Shown here piece by piece: positions 1 through 10,737 of a stretch of DNA of 64,000 bases (its first letter is position 1; the number at the start of each line of letters is the position of its first letter). Location: contig OX637803.1 of NCBI GenBank assembly GCA_951802425.1, positions 186,001 through 250,000 on the forward strand, in the 5' to 3' direction. Made by a program: the position numbers and the translations under genes. The DNA comes from Clavaria fumosa (taxonomy: Eukaryota; Basidiomycota; Agaricomycetes; Agaricales; Clavariaceae). Under the pieces are notes generated by a model. The model had not been told where the DNA came from. It made no database searches and saw only the letters and a list, made by a program, of their open reading frames with translations.

Positions 1-440
1 GGCTAAGATGACCCAAAAACTAACATGAAATTCACCTATTAGATCAGCTTAAAAGGCACCAATGATAGAGTGAAATCCATCTATTAGAGATCAGTTTAAA
101 ATACACTTGTATTGTAGTGATATTCACCCAAAAAACAGTGGGTGAATTCGGACATAAAAGTAGTGAAAATCACCCATTCTTTGTACCCAATAAACACTTG
201 ATCAACTAGTCATGGTGATTTTCACTTAGGAAACCATAGATATTCACCACATTTCAGGGTTCTTTGTGTGGTGATTTTCACCCAACTTGGGGCCTACAGT
301 GGGGAATAGTGTGAACCCTGAACTGGACCACAGCATCCCAAGTCTTGATGGGTTGTTTGTTTCTCCCTGCTCGTTTTTCTGTGTGTGTTGATGTGGTTGC
401 CTAGAAAGGAAGTCCCCCTTTAGCTCTTCCATCATAGTCT
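1..440. repeat. non-coding, recurrent GGTGATTTTCACC motif
   Basis: No convincing gene. The stretch repeats a self-complementary motif, GGTGATTTTCAC or its complement, near 161-173, 213-224 and 271-283, with looser GATATTCACC versions in between. This suggests the edge of a decayed repeat. Nothing else is supported. Confidence 0.4.
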
Positions 441-454
441 TCTTTCATCCTTAA

Positions 455-612
455 GTACTCCTGCGATAGTCTTGTAGGAGTTCATGCATTACCACTCTCT
501 CACACGAACTCCAGGTCCATATCATCTTGTAAGACTTCACACTACATAGTACTAACAATACACATGTTACTGCTCTCTTGTGCAAACTCCAGAGTTGCAC
601 TGCTGAGAAAGC
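455..612 (+). repeat. inverted partial copy of the Copia-1 LTR
   Basis: This segment matches the reverse complement of about 1515-1675. It shares the block containing CATAGTACTAACAATA and the paired AACTCCAG motifs. It is therefore a solo or truncated LTR of the element at 1510-5550, in the opposite orientation on the + strand to the copy at 1515. Identity is high but not complete. Confidence 0.75.
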
Positions 613-920
613 TGGACAGGCTGGAACAGACAAATGGAAAGAAGAAACATCCCACTAGAGATGACGATAGTGATGATGGTGATGACAGACCTGGAAGCAG
701 CAAGCAACAGAAGATTGATGATCTGGGCACAAAACACAACAGAGGCGGAGGTCCGGGTCGGAGTCGGGGTCAGGTCGGGGTGGTCGAGGTGCGAAGGCTG
801 CGCAAAGGAATGGCCCTGCTATGGACAAGGTTTGCCCATGGTTCTTGATTGGAAATTGGCTAATCACCATCCAGGCTACCCTCAATGCCATGTCGAAACG
901 AAATATCGCACACATGTACC
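613..920. other. no recognisable gene
   Basis: Short overlapping ORFs exist on both strands, but none resembles a family and there are no splice or start signals that favour one. Left as unassigned sequence between the LTR fragment and the MITE. Confidence 0.4.
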
Positions 921-1060
921 TAGTGATGGACACGGCCCGGCTTTGGGCCGTCAGCTGGGCCAGGCCAGGCCAGGCCGGGCCATCTGGTCGGCTTCTGGAG
1001 GCTTTTGGCCTGGCCCAGACATTTCCAAGCCCTGAGCTGGGCTGTGAGGCTGCAGCCTCC
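921..1060 (+). mobile_element. hAT-type MITE, terminal TAGTGATG
   Basis: Begins TAGTGATGGACACGGCCCGG, matching the ends of six other segments in the window. The body is the typical GGGCC/GGCCAGG-rich subterminal repeat. The right end is not clear. Non-autonomous; it probably used a hAT transposase such as the remnant at 5838-6421. Confidence 0.55.
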
Positions 1061-1509
1061 GAGGCTGGAATTGGAGCAAGAACAACTGCAAAACAACATA
1101 ATTGACGACAGGCAGACGAACCCACATTGAGTGTGCGGAGGTGGAGGCAAGCATTCCTGGTGCTTGGCTTTCCCTCTCATCTTGTGGTTAGAGCCAGTGA
1201 CCTCCTTCTCGCCTGCAGTTCCCTGGCACCATCTTTAAGTGAACGTTCATGGAGGCATTCTGTCCTGATCTGTGGCTGGTACTGTGACTTCCTCATCCTG
1301 TGCCCCTACTCTGTGCTACACTCTTTTGTTCTACCCATCCAGAGATGTGCTGTGCAACCACTGTATTCACATCCATCATCCCAACTATATCATGTATGTA
1401 TCCTACATCATTTTCTCTGTCCCTCTATGTACATTATTGGTCTATACAAAAGCCCCGGCCTGGGCCAGGCCAAGCCAGAGCCAAGCCAATATAAAGGGCT
1501 TTGGCCTGG
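1061..1509. other. unassigned; GGCC-rich patch near 1450-1510
   Basis: ORFs of up to 138 codons show no family resemblance. The GGCC-rich patch at about 1450-1510 resembles the subterminal repeats of the hAT-type MITEs and may be a second MITE end directly before the LTR. Confidence 0.35.
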
Positions 1510-1794
1510 CTCTCTCAGCAGCGCAACTCTGGAGTTCGTGTGAGAGAGCAGTAACACATATATTGTTAGTACTATGTAGTGTGAAGTATTACAAGATGAT
1601 ATGGACTTGGAGTTCACACGAGAGAGCAGTAATGCGTGAACTCCTGGTAAACTATCATGGGAGTACTTATGGCAAAAGAGAGACTACGAAGCAAGAGTCT
1701 AAAGGCTGAATGAATCAAAGTACAAGAGAAGAGCGGCAGGAGAACGATGGATCCGAGTGAGTCGGGACGAGGCATCTGGATATGCTTTTCGTCA
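1510..1794 (-). repeat. 3' LTR of Copia-1
   Basis: Read on the minus strand, the LTR starts TGACGAAAAGC directly after a purine-rich tract (GGCAAGTGGGAG). It carries the sequence shared with 5320-5550 and 455-612. The distal end is placed approximately. Confidence 0.75.
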
Positions 1795-1815
1795 CTCCCA
1801 CTTGCCGAGCTCCCA

Positions 1816-4800
1816 CTACTCAAGTACACCGATAGCAACCCAGAATTTTTCGAACAGGTCACACGGCAGAGGCTTCGTCAAGATGTCCGCAATCATTTGC
1901 ATCGTCGGGCAGTACTGGAAAGAGACCTCGGCACTGGCGATGCACTCTCGAACGAAGTGGTGGCGGATATCTATATGTTTTGCATGCAAGTGGGTGACGG
2001 GATTCTTCGCGAGTGCAATACAGCCTTGGTTGTCAGCATGGATGACTGTTGTGGTGAAGGGAGTAAAGCTGAGATCAGTAAGTAGCGAGCACAGCCAAAC
2101 TGCCTCCTTGGTCGCGTTCGCAGAGGCCATATACTCGGCTTCGACAGTAGACAGAGCAACTGTTGGCTGTTTCTTCGATGACCATGAGACTGTGCCACCA
2201 GCAATGTCAAAGACGAAGCCGGCAATCGAGCGTCAGTCATCAGCATCTTGGGCCCAATCTGAATCTGTCCATCTGACGAGGTTAACACCATCATTTTTAC
2301 CTCCCAATACTAGACCAAGCTGAGCCATGCCCTTAAGGTAGTGAAGAACTCTCTTCAGAGTGATGAGGTGTGGCCTTCCTGGATTCACCCCGAACTGGGC
2401 ACAGATGTTGGTCGTGTACTGGATATCCGGTCAAGTGTGCATCGCATACAGGACGCCGCCGAGGCATTCGAGGTAGCCAAAGCCCCAGGTGAACTCGTCA
2501 TAGGCGGCATGGTCAGCATCAGAAGCAGGACAATCTGAAACGGACAATTTCTCCTTGACAACAGCTGGCATTGCTACAGGTGTGGAATTTTCCATGCCAT
2601 ACTGTGTGAGAAGTGCCTGAATATATGCTGTCTGGTCCAATTGGATTGTGTGGGCCATGCAGTCACGACGGACCTGAATTCCTAGAATGTGTTTCAGCTC
2701 TCCCAAGTTGGTAAATTGAAAGACTTTTCCCAGCTCTGTCTTAAACCACTTCACATCACGGACATCCACCACCATGACCACCATATCGTTGACATACACC
2801 AGTACAAGTATCTTCACCTTCCTCTCCTCTTGCTTCACATATAAACAGTTGTCTGCCATCCCGCTGGCAAAGCCCAATCGTTTCATGGTCTCGCCTAGCT
2901 TTATTTTCCATTGTCTCCCAGCTTGCTTGAGGCTGTAGAGTGGTCTCCACAAGTGCCAGACTCACCAGTCCTTTTCATTCATATGTGTTCCGTCTGGTGG
3001 ATCCAGGTAGATTTCTTCACTCAAGTTGCCTCGCAGATATGCCCAGACAACATCGACCTGGTGGAGGGTCCAGTCCTCCCTCGCAGCCATAGACAGAAGG
3101 GTTCGGAGCATCGACAGACATGCGACGGATGCGAATGTCACCTCAAAGTCTTGACCCGGAACCTGTGAGAACCCCTTCGCGACTATCCTAGCCTTGTATC
3201 TGACCACCTTTCCATTGCCATCCCTCTTCATTTGAAAGACTATGTGGCTTCCAACTGCTTTGCAGCCATCCAGAACCTTGGATACCCACTCAAAGGTCCC
3301 TGAAGAACGAAGCTGTTCGAGCTCGGCCTCGATTCCTTCTCCCACTCTTTGGCCTGACCAGTCTTCATCGCCTCTTTGTAAGTGCGAGGATCGCCATCCA
3401 TGACAACGAACGCCTGATGAATGCCCTCCCTAACAGCTTCTTCATATTCCTCTGTGGTCGCTTCTTCCCCAAAACGAACCGGTGGACGACGTTGGCGTCT
3501 GGACGGCTCTCGGCGAGGTGCTGCATCACCCTTGGGTCCGGTAGGGGCAACCACATCCTCCACAACATCATCTGATCCTTCTCCTTCAGTAGTCGAGAGG
3601 GGGTCGCTAGTCATACCCACATTGTCGTGCTTTGTCGTGTCCGGAGCGTTGCTCGGCAGTCGTGGGTCGATCCCTTCGATAATGGCTAAGTCTGTTGGGG
3701 GGAGATCTTCAACAAAACAGATGTTGTGTGAGGTGATTAGCGTTTTAGTTTCCAAATTCTCTAAACGATACCCTTTCGTCTCATCTGCCCACCATCCTAG
3801 CAGTCTACACTTCACAGACATGGCTTTGAGCTTCCCCCCACATACCTTCTTCGGAATGTTGGCATATGCGATGGAACCGAAGATCCGAAGGTGAGATACA
3901 TCTGGTTTTCGCCCATTCCATGCCTCATATGGTACCATTCCAGGCAGAGCAGACGTTGGTGAGAGGTTTCTGATATGCGCTGCGTATGCCAGGGCCTCGC
4001 CCCAGTAACGTAGATCCATACCTGATGAATGCAACATACATCTTACCATCTCGAAGTATGTCACTATCATTCGCTTGGCAATTCCATTTTGCTCAGGCCC
4101 ATAGGGCACAGTCGTCTCGTGTATTATTCTGTTCTTTTTGCAGAGTTCCTCTACTTTGTTGTTGACGAGTTCAGTTCCATTGTCAGTGCGTAGTTTCTTT
4201 AGTTTTCGTCCGGACTGTCTTTCTAACATTGCTATTACCTCCTTCAGCATGGCTGGGGCCTCATCCTTGCTCTTCAATAGGCGGACAATCCCGTATCGCG
4301 AGCTCACCTCAACAGTGACCAGGGCATATCACATGCCAGACCAGGTCTCGACCTTCATTGGTCCTGTGAGGTTGGCGGCAACAAGGTCCATCCGTTTGTA
4401 TCATGTCTGGCTTATCTTCGGCAGTGGCAATCGGTGGGACTTACCGATCGCACACCCCTCGCACACTCGGTCGTGGTCGCTGGACGAAATGGTAAGTCCG
4501 TGTACCATCCCCTTTCGTGAAAGCTCGCAAATCCCTTCCAGGTGTAGGTGCCCCATCTGCCGGTTCCATGTTCACATACTCACGCCTGAGGAGGTCACGA
4601 AGGCGGCTTCGGTGCCCGTCTCAGCCTTCGCGTGCATGCAGTCCACCCGGTACAGTCCGTCTCTCAGCTGTCCGTGCATCAACTCATCCTTTCCTAGCAT
4701 CACAACCAACCCAGTTTCTGTGCTTCGGTACTGTGCCCCTTCTCGTTGGAGCGTGCCTAAGCTGACCAAGTTCATAGCCAACTTCGGAGCTGCTCCGTGC

Positions 4801-4841
4801 CACCCTAACACCAGGGCACAAAGAAGTATTGGTGCACTCAC
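1816..4841 (-). pseudogene. pol: Copia-1 pol (integrase, RT, RNase H)
   Basis: Minus-strand pieces follow Copia pol order. About 4841-4570 is a GAG-preintegrase segment. 4307-3240 is the integrase core and C-terminus with RTDNGTE and the downstream PYGPEQNGIAKR motif. 3345-2431 is RT, with RYKARIVAKGFSQ and an active-site box YVND in place of YVDD. 2130-1816 is RNase H with ADNQG and TKHIDIRHHF-like residues. Stops and frameshifts separate the pieces. Two stops, in THTRPDI-like and DDRRSI-like contexts, are best explained as CGA to TGA. The substituted catalytic Asp and the stops argue that it is dead. Confidence 0.88.
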
Positions 4842-5319
4842 AAGGAAGAATGAGAAAGTTTATCATTGAAAGAGACATGACAAATGATGATACCACGGCA
4901 TGATCAGATGACCCACCAATGGAAAGGGCCCTGGTGGAGAAAGCCAACATGGCCATAGACCTAATGGGAGACACCTTCCCAGGATGCCCCCCCATCAACA
5001 AACTATTCATAGGCGCACAGAAGCTAACCCATGGATGTATCCTGTACCTCATGGCAAACAAAGAGGCTGCAGAATGGATAAGACAAGAAGATGTCAAGAG
5101 AGGCTTTACTGACCACTATGGGGTTCTGATAAAGGTAAGGAAACAGGGATATGGAGTTATATGCGAGTATGTACCAGTGTCCTTCGACCCCAACACAGGA
5201 AACACAACAATTGAAATCATCAATGAGCTCCTGGCTGGAGCCATCAAAGAAGCTAAGTACCTGAAAGACCCAAAGAAATGCACCACAAACCAGAAAACTG
5301 CCTTTGTTCTACTAACCGT
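4821..5319 (+). pseudogene. LINE ORF1 fragment (copy A)
   Basis: Nearly identical to 53601-54100. It encodes the MERALVEKANMAIDLM... stretch of a Tad-like LINE ORF1 (nucleic-acid-binding gag-like protein) without its zinc knuckles. It starts at AAAGAAGTATTGG, exactly where the other copy starts, and ends abruptly against the Copia-1 LTR. It sits where Copia-1 gag should be. A TGA lies upstream of the MERALVEK start in both copies. Confidence 0.85.
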
Positions 5320-5550
5320 GCGAAGTATTACAAGATGATACGGACCTGGAGTTCGTGCAAGAGAGCAGTAATGTGTGAACTCCTGGTAAACTATTGTGGG
5401 AGTACTTATGGCAAAAGGGAGACTATGAAGCAAGAGTCTAAAGGCTAAATGAATCAAAGTACAAGAGAAGAGTGGTGGGAGGACGACAGATCCACGCGAG
5501 GTGCAGATCCGAGTGAGTTGGGACGAGGCATCTGGGTATGCTGTTCGTCA
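5320..5550 (-). repeat. 5' LTR of Copia-1 (truncated)
   Basis: Aligns with 1590-1794, except for a short insertion (about 13 nt) near 5490. It ends in TTCGTCA at 5550, the same edge as the other LTR. The outer part is missing because it abuts the LINE fragment. Confidence 0.75.
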
Positions 5551-5673
5551 GGCTCAGATATTCTGAAAGCCGGAGCCCTCTGAGGCCAGGCCAAGCTGGG
5601 CCAGAACATCACTACATGTACCTCTTCTTCAGAGTCTACACTTCTCCTGTTCCTGCCACTTTTATCTGATCAC

Positions 5674-6421
5674 TAGTGATGTACAGGGCCCAGCTCGGCT
5701 CAAAAGCCCAGGCTTGGGCTCGGCTTGACTGGGCTCAGGCTTGAATAAATTGTGAGCTGGGCCCTGGTTGAGGGCTTGGGCCAGGCCCGGGCCAGGCTCA
5801 GGCTCAGGCCCAGGCTTTGTAGTGAAAATGAACCAGTCTACAACAAATTTTGTACGAACATATCATCTGTGTTGTGATCAACATAACCCTCATCATCAAG
5901 ATTCTCAACCAATCCATCCCAGCCCACCTGTTCCGCACCACATAGGTCATCGCATTCCTCCACCTCAAGCACTGTGCTAGGCTCTTCACGGAAGAGGAGT
6001 TCCTGATGGTAGACACATTTTAAGAACTGTAATGCCTCAATGATATCGGGTTTGAGTCGATTGCGGTGCTTAGTAATTGTGATCCCTGCAGACGAGAAGG
6101 CACATTCGCTGGAAACCGATGATGCCATAATCAGGAGCACATCACGCGCAAGCGATGCCCAGATGTCATACCGAGTAGTGTTCCACTAAGCCATAGTCAG
6201 AAGACTGATTGCATGAAACATGATGCGAGAGACACGTACCACCACTCAACAATTGTCATATTCCCGAGTTGATCTGTCGAGTTCAAATAGCCAAAGAAAT
6301 CTTTATGCCAAGGAGCACTTGGTTCACCAGGTATGATGAGAGATGCACGGGATTCAATAAAATTATTATCTTCCTCATCATCATCAGATAATTCATGGAT
6401 TAGTATGCCAGGCTGGGCCAA
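5674..6421 (-). mobile_element. hAT transposon, 3' part
   Basis: The left edge TAGTGATGTACAGGGCCC is the terminal motif shared with the MITEs in this window. It is followed by GGCTCAGG-rich subterminal sequence and then minus-strand transposase coding sequence. The element is cut at about 6421 by the TTGGCC repeat block. Confidence 0.75.
5838..6421 (-). pseudogene. hAT transposase C-terminus (hATC dimerisation)
   Basis: Two minus-strand pieces join across a break near 6190: one ending IVEWWYVSLASCF and one with SSVSSECAFSSAG, KHRNRL and EALQFLKC. This is the hAT C-terminal dimerisation region, where SxxxSERxFSxxG is usual. Only this end survives. The RNase H-like catalytic core and BED finger are not visible. 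It is the likely source family for the TAGTGATG MITEs. Confidence 0.85.
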
Positions 6422-7135
6422 AAGGATATTAATGACACATCTTGGCCGAAATGAATTACCTGAGTCCAGTTATTGGTATTGGCCAGTACTCTATTTGTGT
6501 TGCCTAGGCTGGGCCAAGATGATATTAATGACACATCTTGGCTGAAATGAATTACCTGAGTCCAGTTATTGGTATTGGCCAGTACTCTATTTGTGTTGCC
6601 TAGGCTGGGCCAAGAGTATATTAATGACATCTCTTGGCCGAAACAAATTGGCTGAATCCAGTTATTGGTATTGGCCAGTCTTAATATTACGGCATGTCTG
6701 GCATGTTGGCCAGGACTATATTTGTGTTGCCTATGCTTGGCCAAGACGATATTCATGACTTGTCTTAGCCAAAACGAATTACAAGAATCTTGGCCGATGA
6801 TATTGAGGAGATATCTTGGCCAAAATCAATTACTGTCCCAGGTCAATGAGTATTGGCCAGTCTGAATATTGCAGCATATTATCCATGTTGGCCCAAATCA
6901 TATTTTCTCCATTGTATCTTGGCCAAGATGATATGAAAAGCTTGGTCATCATTACAATGAGCCAATTGGCCCATGTGATATTCTTGTCAGCAGGCTTCAC
7001 TAACTGGCCTATTCAATTATTGTGTGGTACTTGACATCTGGGCCAAGGTGATATTATCGTTTACACATTCTGTTGCCCCAAGCCATATTTATTGTGCAAT
7101 CTATGTTATCTTGGCCGAGGCTGGCCGAAACGCTA
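6422..7135. repeat. TTGGCC-rich tandem repeat block (about 96-bp units)
   Basis: Units starting AATGACAC at 6431, 6527 and 6622 repeat with a period of about 96 bp and then degrade into looser copies. All are rich in TTGGCCAAG/TTGGCCGA and end with GGCCGAGGCTGGCCGA. The block separates the hAT remnant from the KDZ remnant and has no coding content. Confidence 0.75.
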
Positions 7136-7528
7136 AATACGTACTGGTGTACTTTGTGGGTGGCACGATATTAGTGTCCTTTTTGGACTGAACGGTGTGG
7201 TCCCCTTCTGATTCTCCCTCTTGAACAAGATCATCCTCCCAGATGTCATCCCCAGGGGTGTGAACAGAACTGGCAAAGAGTGTTGGGCAAGGTTTCCCAT
7301 CATGTCCAAAGTGAATAAGGAGTCCTAAATTTCCCAGGTCCTCTCTCTCAAAGAACTTCCCTGTCCATCTCCGTATACATTCGAAAGGAAGATGTTGATG
7401 TTGTACCAGGCAACAGTTGTGACAAAGAACTTGTTGGCCCTGGCAACAGTCAAGACAATGAAATAAGGCTAATGGTCCACCACAAACCACACAACTAGAG
7501 TCATGTGGGAGAGCCTCAAGTCCAACTA
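7101..7528 (-). pseudogene. KDZ transposase N-terminal CxC2 domain
   Basis: The minus strand encodes a cysteine cluster: CVVCGG, FHCLDC, VLCHNC and then HLPFECIRRW. It is followed by FFER and LGLLIHFGHDGKPCP, the CxC2 cluster that opens KDZ (Kyakuja-Dileera-Zisupton) transposases. The same domain appears at 43551-43900. An AG just upstream (about 7528) suggests an exon start. The DDE core is missing, cut off by the TTGGCC block. It lies directly downstream of the H3-tail-like gene on the same strand. Confidence 0.82.
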
Positions 7529-7783
7529 TTGCAGAGAGGTGAAGACTGCACGCATCCTCTTTCTACTCTTGCAGGAAGTCATTTTGAGTCTAAATAATTT
7601 TGAGTAAGACATATGGTCATACAGTGTGTTTGGTTTGCACACCTTTCCCTTCTGCAAACATTTGGGAGTAGGACTTTTTGGTGTCTCAAATTCCAAAGTC
7701 ATTGAAGCCAAGGCTTCAGGACTTATCTCTCTGCCTTGTTTCTTTGATGGTGATTGAGAAAGTAGGCAGAAACTCAAAATAAG

Positions 7784-8951
7784 CCACTTACGACTTTGCA
7801 AACTTTTGCATTGCAAAGAGGGATGCATCCGTCTCCCACATACTCCCACATACCTCCATAATGAGCATCAAGTGCGCACCCTTGGCAAACGATGTGAGAT
7901 CTGGCCCAAGAATCGCTTCTAGAAACTAAAAATGAATGTATCCAGATCACTAATATCAAAAGTCATGTGAAGAAAGACTTACCACTCCAATTTCAAGGGC
8001 TGTGCCTGGGGTGCAGTGGGGATCACCACTGTCTGGGTTGGTATGCATGTATAAAAAGACAAGGAGACACATAACTCTCTTTCTGAATAAGAGAATAGTA
8101 ATAAACATCAGAAATTGACTTATAAATAAGGAATAAGACTTACTGTTGAATATGTTTTACAAATTTCACCAAGATCAACTGGTGCTTCTGCAACGACTTG
8201 ATGTCCGATGGAATAACATCCAGCTTGACTTCTAATTCGAGGAATTCCTTTCCCTCTGATTCTGGGGTGTACCACCCGCTCAGCATGTTCGCCACAGACT
8301 TGAAAGGATCGCCCCTTTCAGTGATGGAGCTGAGGCGAATATTGACAAGGGTGATTGAGTCGGTGTTTTGGCGTGCGTAGTGTCCTCAGAGTGTGGCAGG
8401 CTTGACTAACCCAAACAGTTGTGGGATGGGTTGATCATCATGGTGAAGGGGCTAAGAGCTCAAAATTTTAGTTCCTACCATGCAAGGTATGAAAATAAAA
8501 CCATACATGATAGGGCTTGTTCCGAGCATCAGACCTGATATGGCAACTCACACACATGAACTTTGTGTTTGCCTGGGCAACCAGGTGCTGCCCCCCTGGG
8601 ATACTCAAGCACCTGTCACACATCGTTCGTGGACAGTAATCGCAATTTAGAGATAGCCCGCCATTCCCACACCCAGAACACCACTATGGGGCAGTCAGGT
8701 CAGATCCAATGGCAAATCCAAAGGGGGTCCACTCACCTCATCATTTGCCTCTGGGTCTGCGGGATGAACCGTAGGCTGATCTCCTGATCAACATGATCAG
8801 AATGGACAGACACACCAGTGCTTACCAGAATGAGAGCAGGATCCTTGTGTGCTGGTGCAGGATCAGCAGACTAGGGATAGTCCTTAGGCAGGGTGGCTCT
8901 CATAGCAGGAGCACCAGATGACCTCTTAGCAGATTGCTTAGTCCTAGCCAT
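7784..8951 (-). pseudogene. H3-tail-like N-terminus plus PHD-like zinc cluster gene
   Basis: The ATG at 8951 opens with MARTKQSAKRSSGAPAMRA, close to the first 20 residues of histone H3 (ARTKQ identical, Lys4 kept, Lys9 changed to Arg). A TAG follows at 8873-8871. A later exon, 8683-8507, encodes 59 residues with CSGCGNGG, NCDYCPRTMCDRC and CVSCH, a PHD/RING-like zinc cluster. Further exons, 8411-8144, 8082-7983 and 7918-7792, have clean GTAAGT donors and AG acceptors and read SITLVNIRLSSITERGD, FLYMHTNPDSGDPH and ILGPDLTSFAKGAHLML. At least two in-frame stops make it a decayed gene. Its position beside a KDZ transposase suggests it travelled with one. The function is inferred only as chromatin-related. 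Confidence 0.65.
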
Positions 8952-9469
8952 GATTGTGAACAGACAAGGCAGACAAGGCGTCACAACTCTCAGTGTTGGC
9001 CGAACACATCACGTGACTTAAAAGATCATGCAGAATGCGGTAAACAACACACAGCATAGACATCAGTTTAAAGACGAAGTGCAATTCATTGACATTTTTT
9101 TTCACTCAACAAAAAATCCTAACTACGCAGCTCAGTGGTGTGGAACCCCCAATGCGGGCCCTCATTGGGAGCACCCCACCACATGAACCTTACATGAATA
9201 TGATGTCTATGACTACAAAAGATGAGAAAACGCAGAAACCAGTAGTTGGTCACACATCGCAAAGTCACCTGAAATTGCTTAAGTAAAAAGGGGATGTTGA
9301 AGTGGTACACTTACCTTGTCCTAATCTCTCCATCTCAATGGCTGACTGCATGGGTAGTAAGCATAGAATTGGGCTGGTCCAAAAATCAGTAAGTGAGAGG
9401 AGGGTGAGATGTGCGTACCTTGTGAGTGTCACTACCCAAGGGTAGTAGGAACCGACCAAGTTGGTGAGG
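8952..9469. other. unassigned
   Basis: Short ORFs on both strands have no family match. The region lies between the H3-tail-like gene and the minisatellite and may hold its promoter, but no specific site can be supported. Confidence 0.3.
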
Positions 9470-10240
9470 AAGGCCACCAAGAGCCACACACCCTGACTCA
9501 CCACAGAGTCAAGTTGTGTTGAGAAAGCCACTGAGGGCCATGTTGCCTAACACACCACAGCATCAACAAGAGAAAGGCCACCGAGGGCCGTGTTGCTTAA
9601 CGCACCGCAGCGTCAACAAGAGAGGCCACCGAGGGCCATGTCGCTTAACGCACTGCAGCGTCAACGAGAGAGGCCACCGAGGGCCATGTCGCCCAACACA
9701 CCACAGCGTCGACAAGAGAAAGGCCGCCGAGGGCCGTGTCGCCTAACGCACCGCAGCATCAACGAGAGAAAGGCCACTGAGGGCCATGTCGCCTAATGCA
9801 CCACAGCATCAACGAGAGAAAGGCCACCGAGGGCCGTGTCACTTAACGCACCGCAGCATCAACGAGAGAGGCCACCGAGGGCCATGTCACTTAATGCACC
9901 ACAGTGTCAATGAGAGAGGCCACCGAGGGCCATGTTGCCCAATGCACCACAGCGTCGACAAGAGAAAGGCCGCCGAGGGCCATGTCACCTAATGCACCGC
10001 AGCATCAAGAGACTGAGTCAGTACACCCTTCCAGAATGGAAGGTACACCAATGACTCGTGAGAAAGGCTGCCGAGGGCCATGTTGCCTAATGCACCGCAG
10101 CATTGATGAGAGAAAGGCTGCCGAGAGCCATACACCCTGACGCACCGTGGCATCAGGGTGTTGAGTCGAGAAGGCCACTGAGGGCCACATGCCCTGACAC
10201 ACCGCAGCATCAAGGCGTTGAGTCGCTAGGGGGGCTGGAG
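9470..10240. repeat. minisatellite, about 50-bp unit
   Basis: About 14 copies of a unit containing GCCACCGAGGGCCATGTCGC followed by CTAACGCACCGCAGCRTCAAC. Unit length varies between about 48 and 53 bp because of AGAGAAAGG/AGAGAGG differences. ORFs of 65-90 codons here are by-products of the repeat. Confidence 0.9.
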
Positions 10241-10404
10241 GAGGGAAAAGGCTGTATGCATCCAGCCCTTTCCTTCCTTCAGCCCCCTTTCACGTGGACA
10301 GGGGAGTGCAAAGATAATGAGGGTGGTCATTGTGGTAGAGGGGAAAGGGTGGTGCGAGAAAAAAAGGATGACTCCGTGTTTTTGAACTTCAACATGGGTT
10401 CCCA

Positions 10405-10525
10405 CACTCACGATCATGTGATCTGATGCGTCAGGTCCCTTCCTACACTCACGATCATGTGATCTGATGTGTCAGGTCCCTTCCCACACTCATGATCATG
10501 TGACCTGACACGTCAGGTCCCTTGC
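10405..10525. repeat. tandem repeat with GATCATGTGATC core
   Basis: Three copies of about 50 bp, each with CACTCACGATCATGTGAYCT and GTCAGGTCCCTT. The core is a palindrome seen in several unrelated repeats of this window. Confidence 0.85.
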
Positions 10526-10737
10526 CTAGTTTAGAAAGATGGCTTACATAATCTTAGCAAAGCGTGCCAAGCTCACACAATTGCATGCATAATGAGAACA
10601 TAAATTATATAAGTAATTAATATATGAAAGCCAATGTCAGAATACAAACTTGCAGCATGTGAGAGACAATAAACTTTTTTCCAGGATGTGTATAATCACA
10701 TGACTTTACACGATGCATTGCGTAAGAATCCTGGCAC

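Larger units (their letters stand above)
1510..5550 (-). mobile_element. Ty1/Copia retrotransposon Copia-1 (degenerate)
   Basis: Minus-strand element bounded by LTR copies at 1510-1794 and 5320-5550. Order on the minus strand is LTR, LINE fragment replacing gag, GAG-preintegrase, integrase, reverse transcriptase, RNase H, polypurine tract, LTR. That is Copia order (integrase before RT). The gag region is missing, with a LINE ORF1 piece at 4821-5319 in its place. Confidence 0.8.

Noticed and set aside
655..1125. 156-codon minus-strand ORF and overlapping + ORFs
   Set aside because: Runs through the GGCC-rich MITE; composition explains the open frame.
9489..10240. Evenly spaced repeats resembling a CRISPR array
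   Set aside because: Units are contiguous and degenerate with no unique spacers; the genome is eukaryotic.
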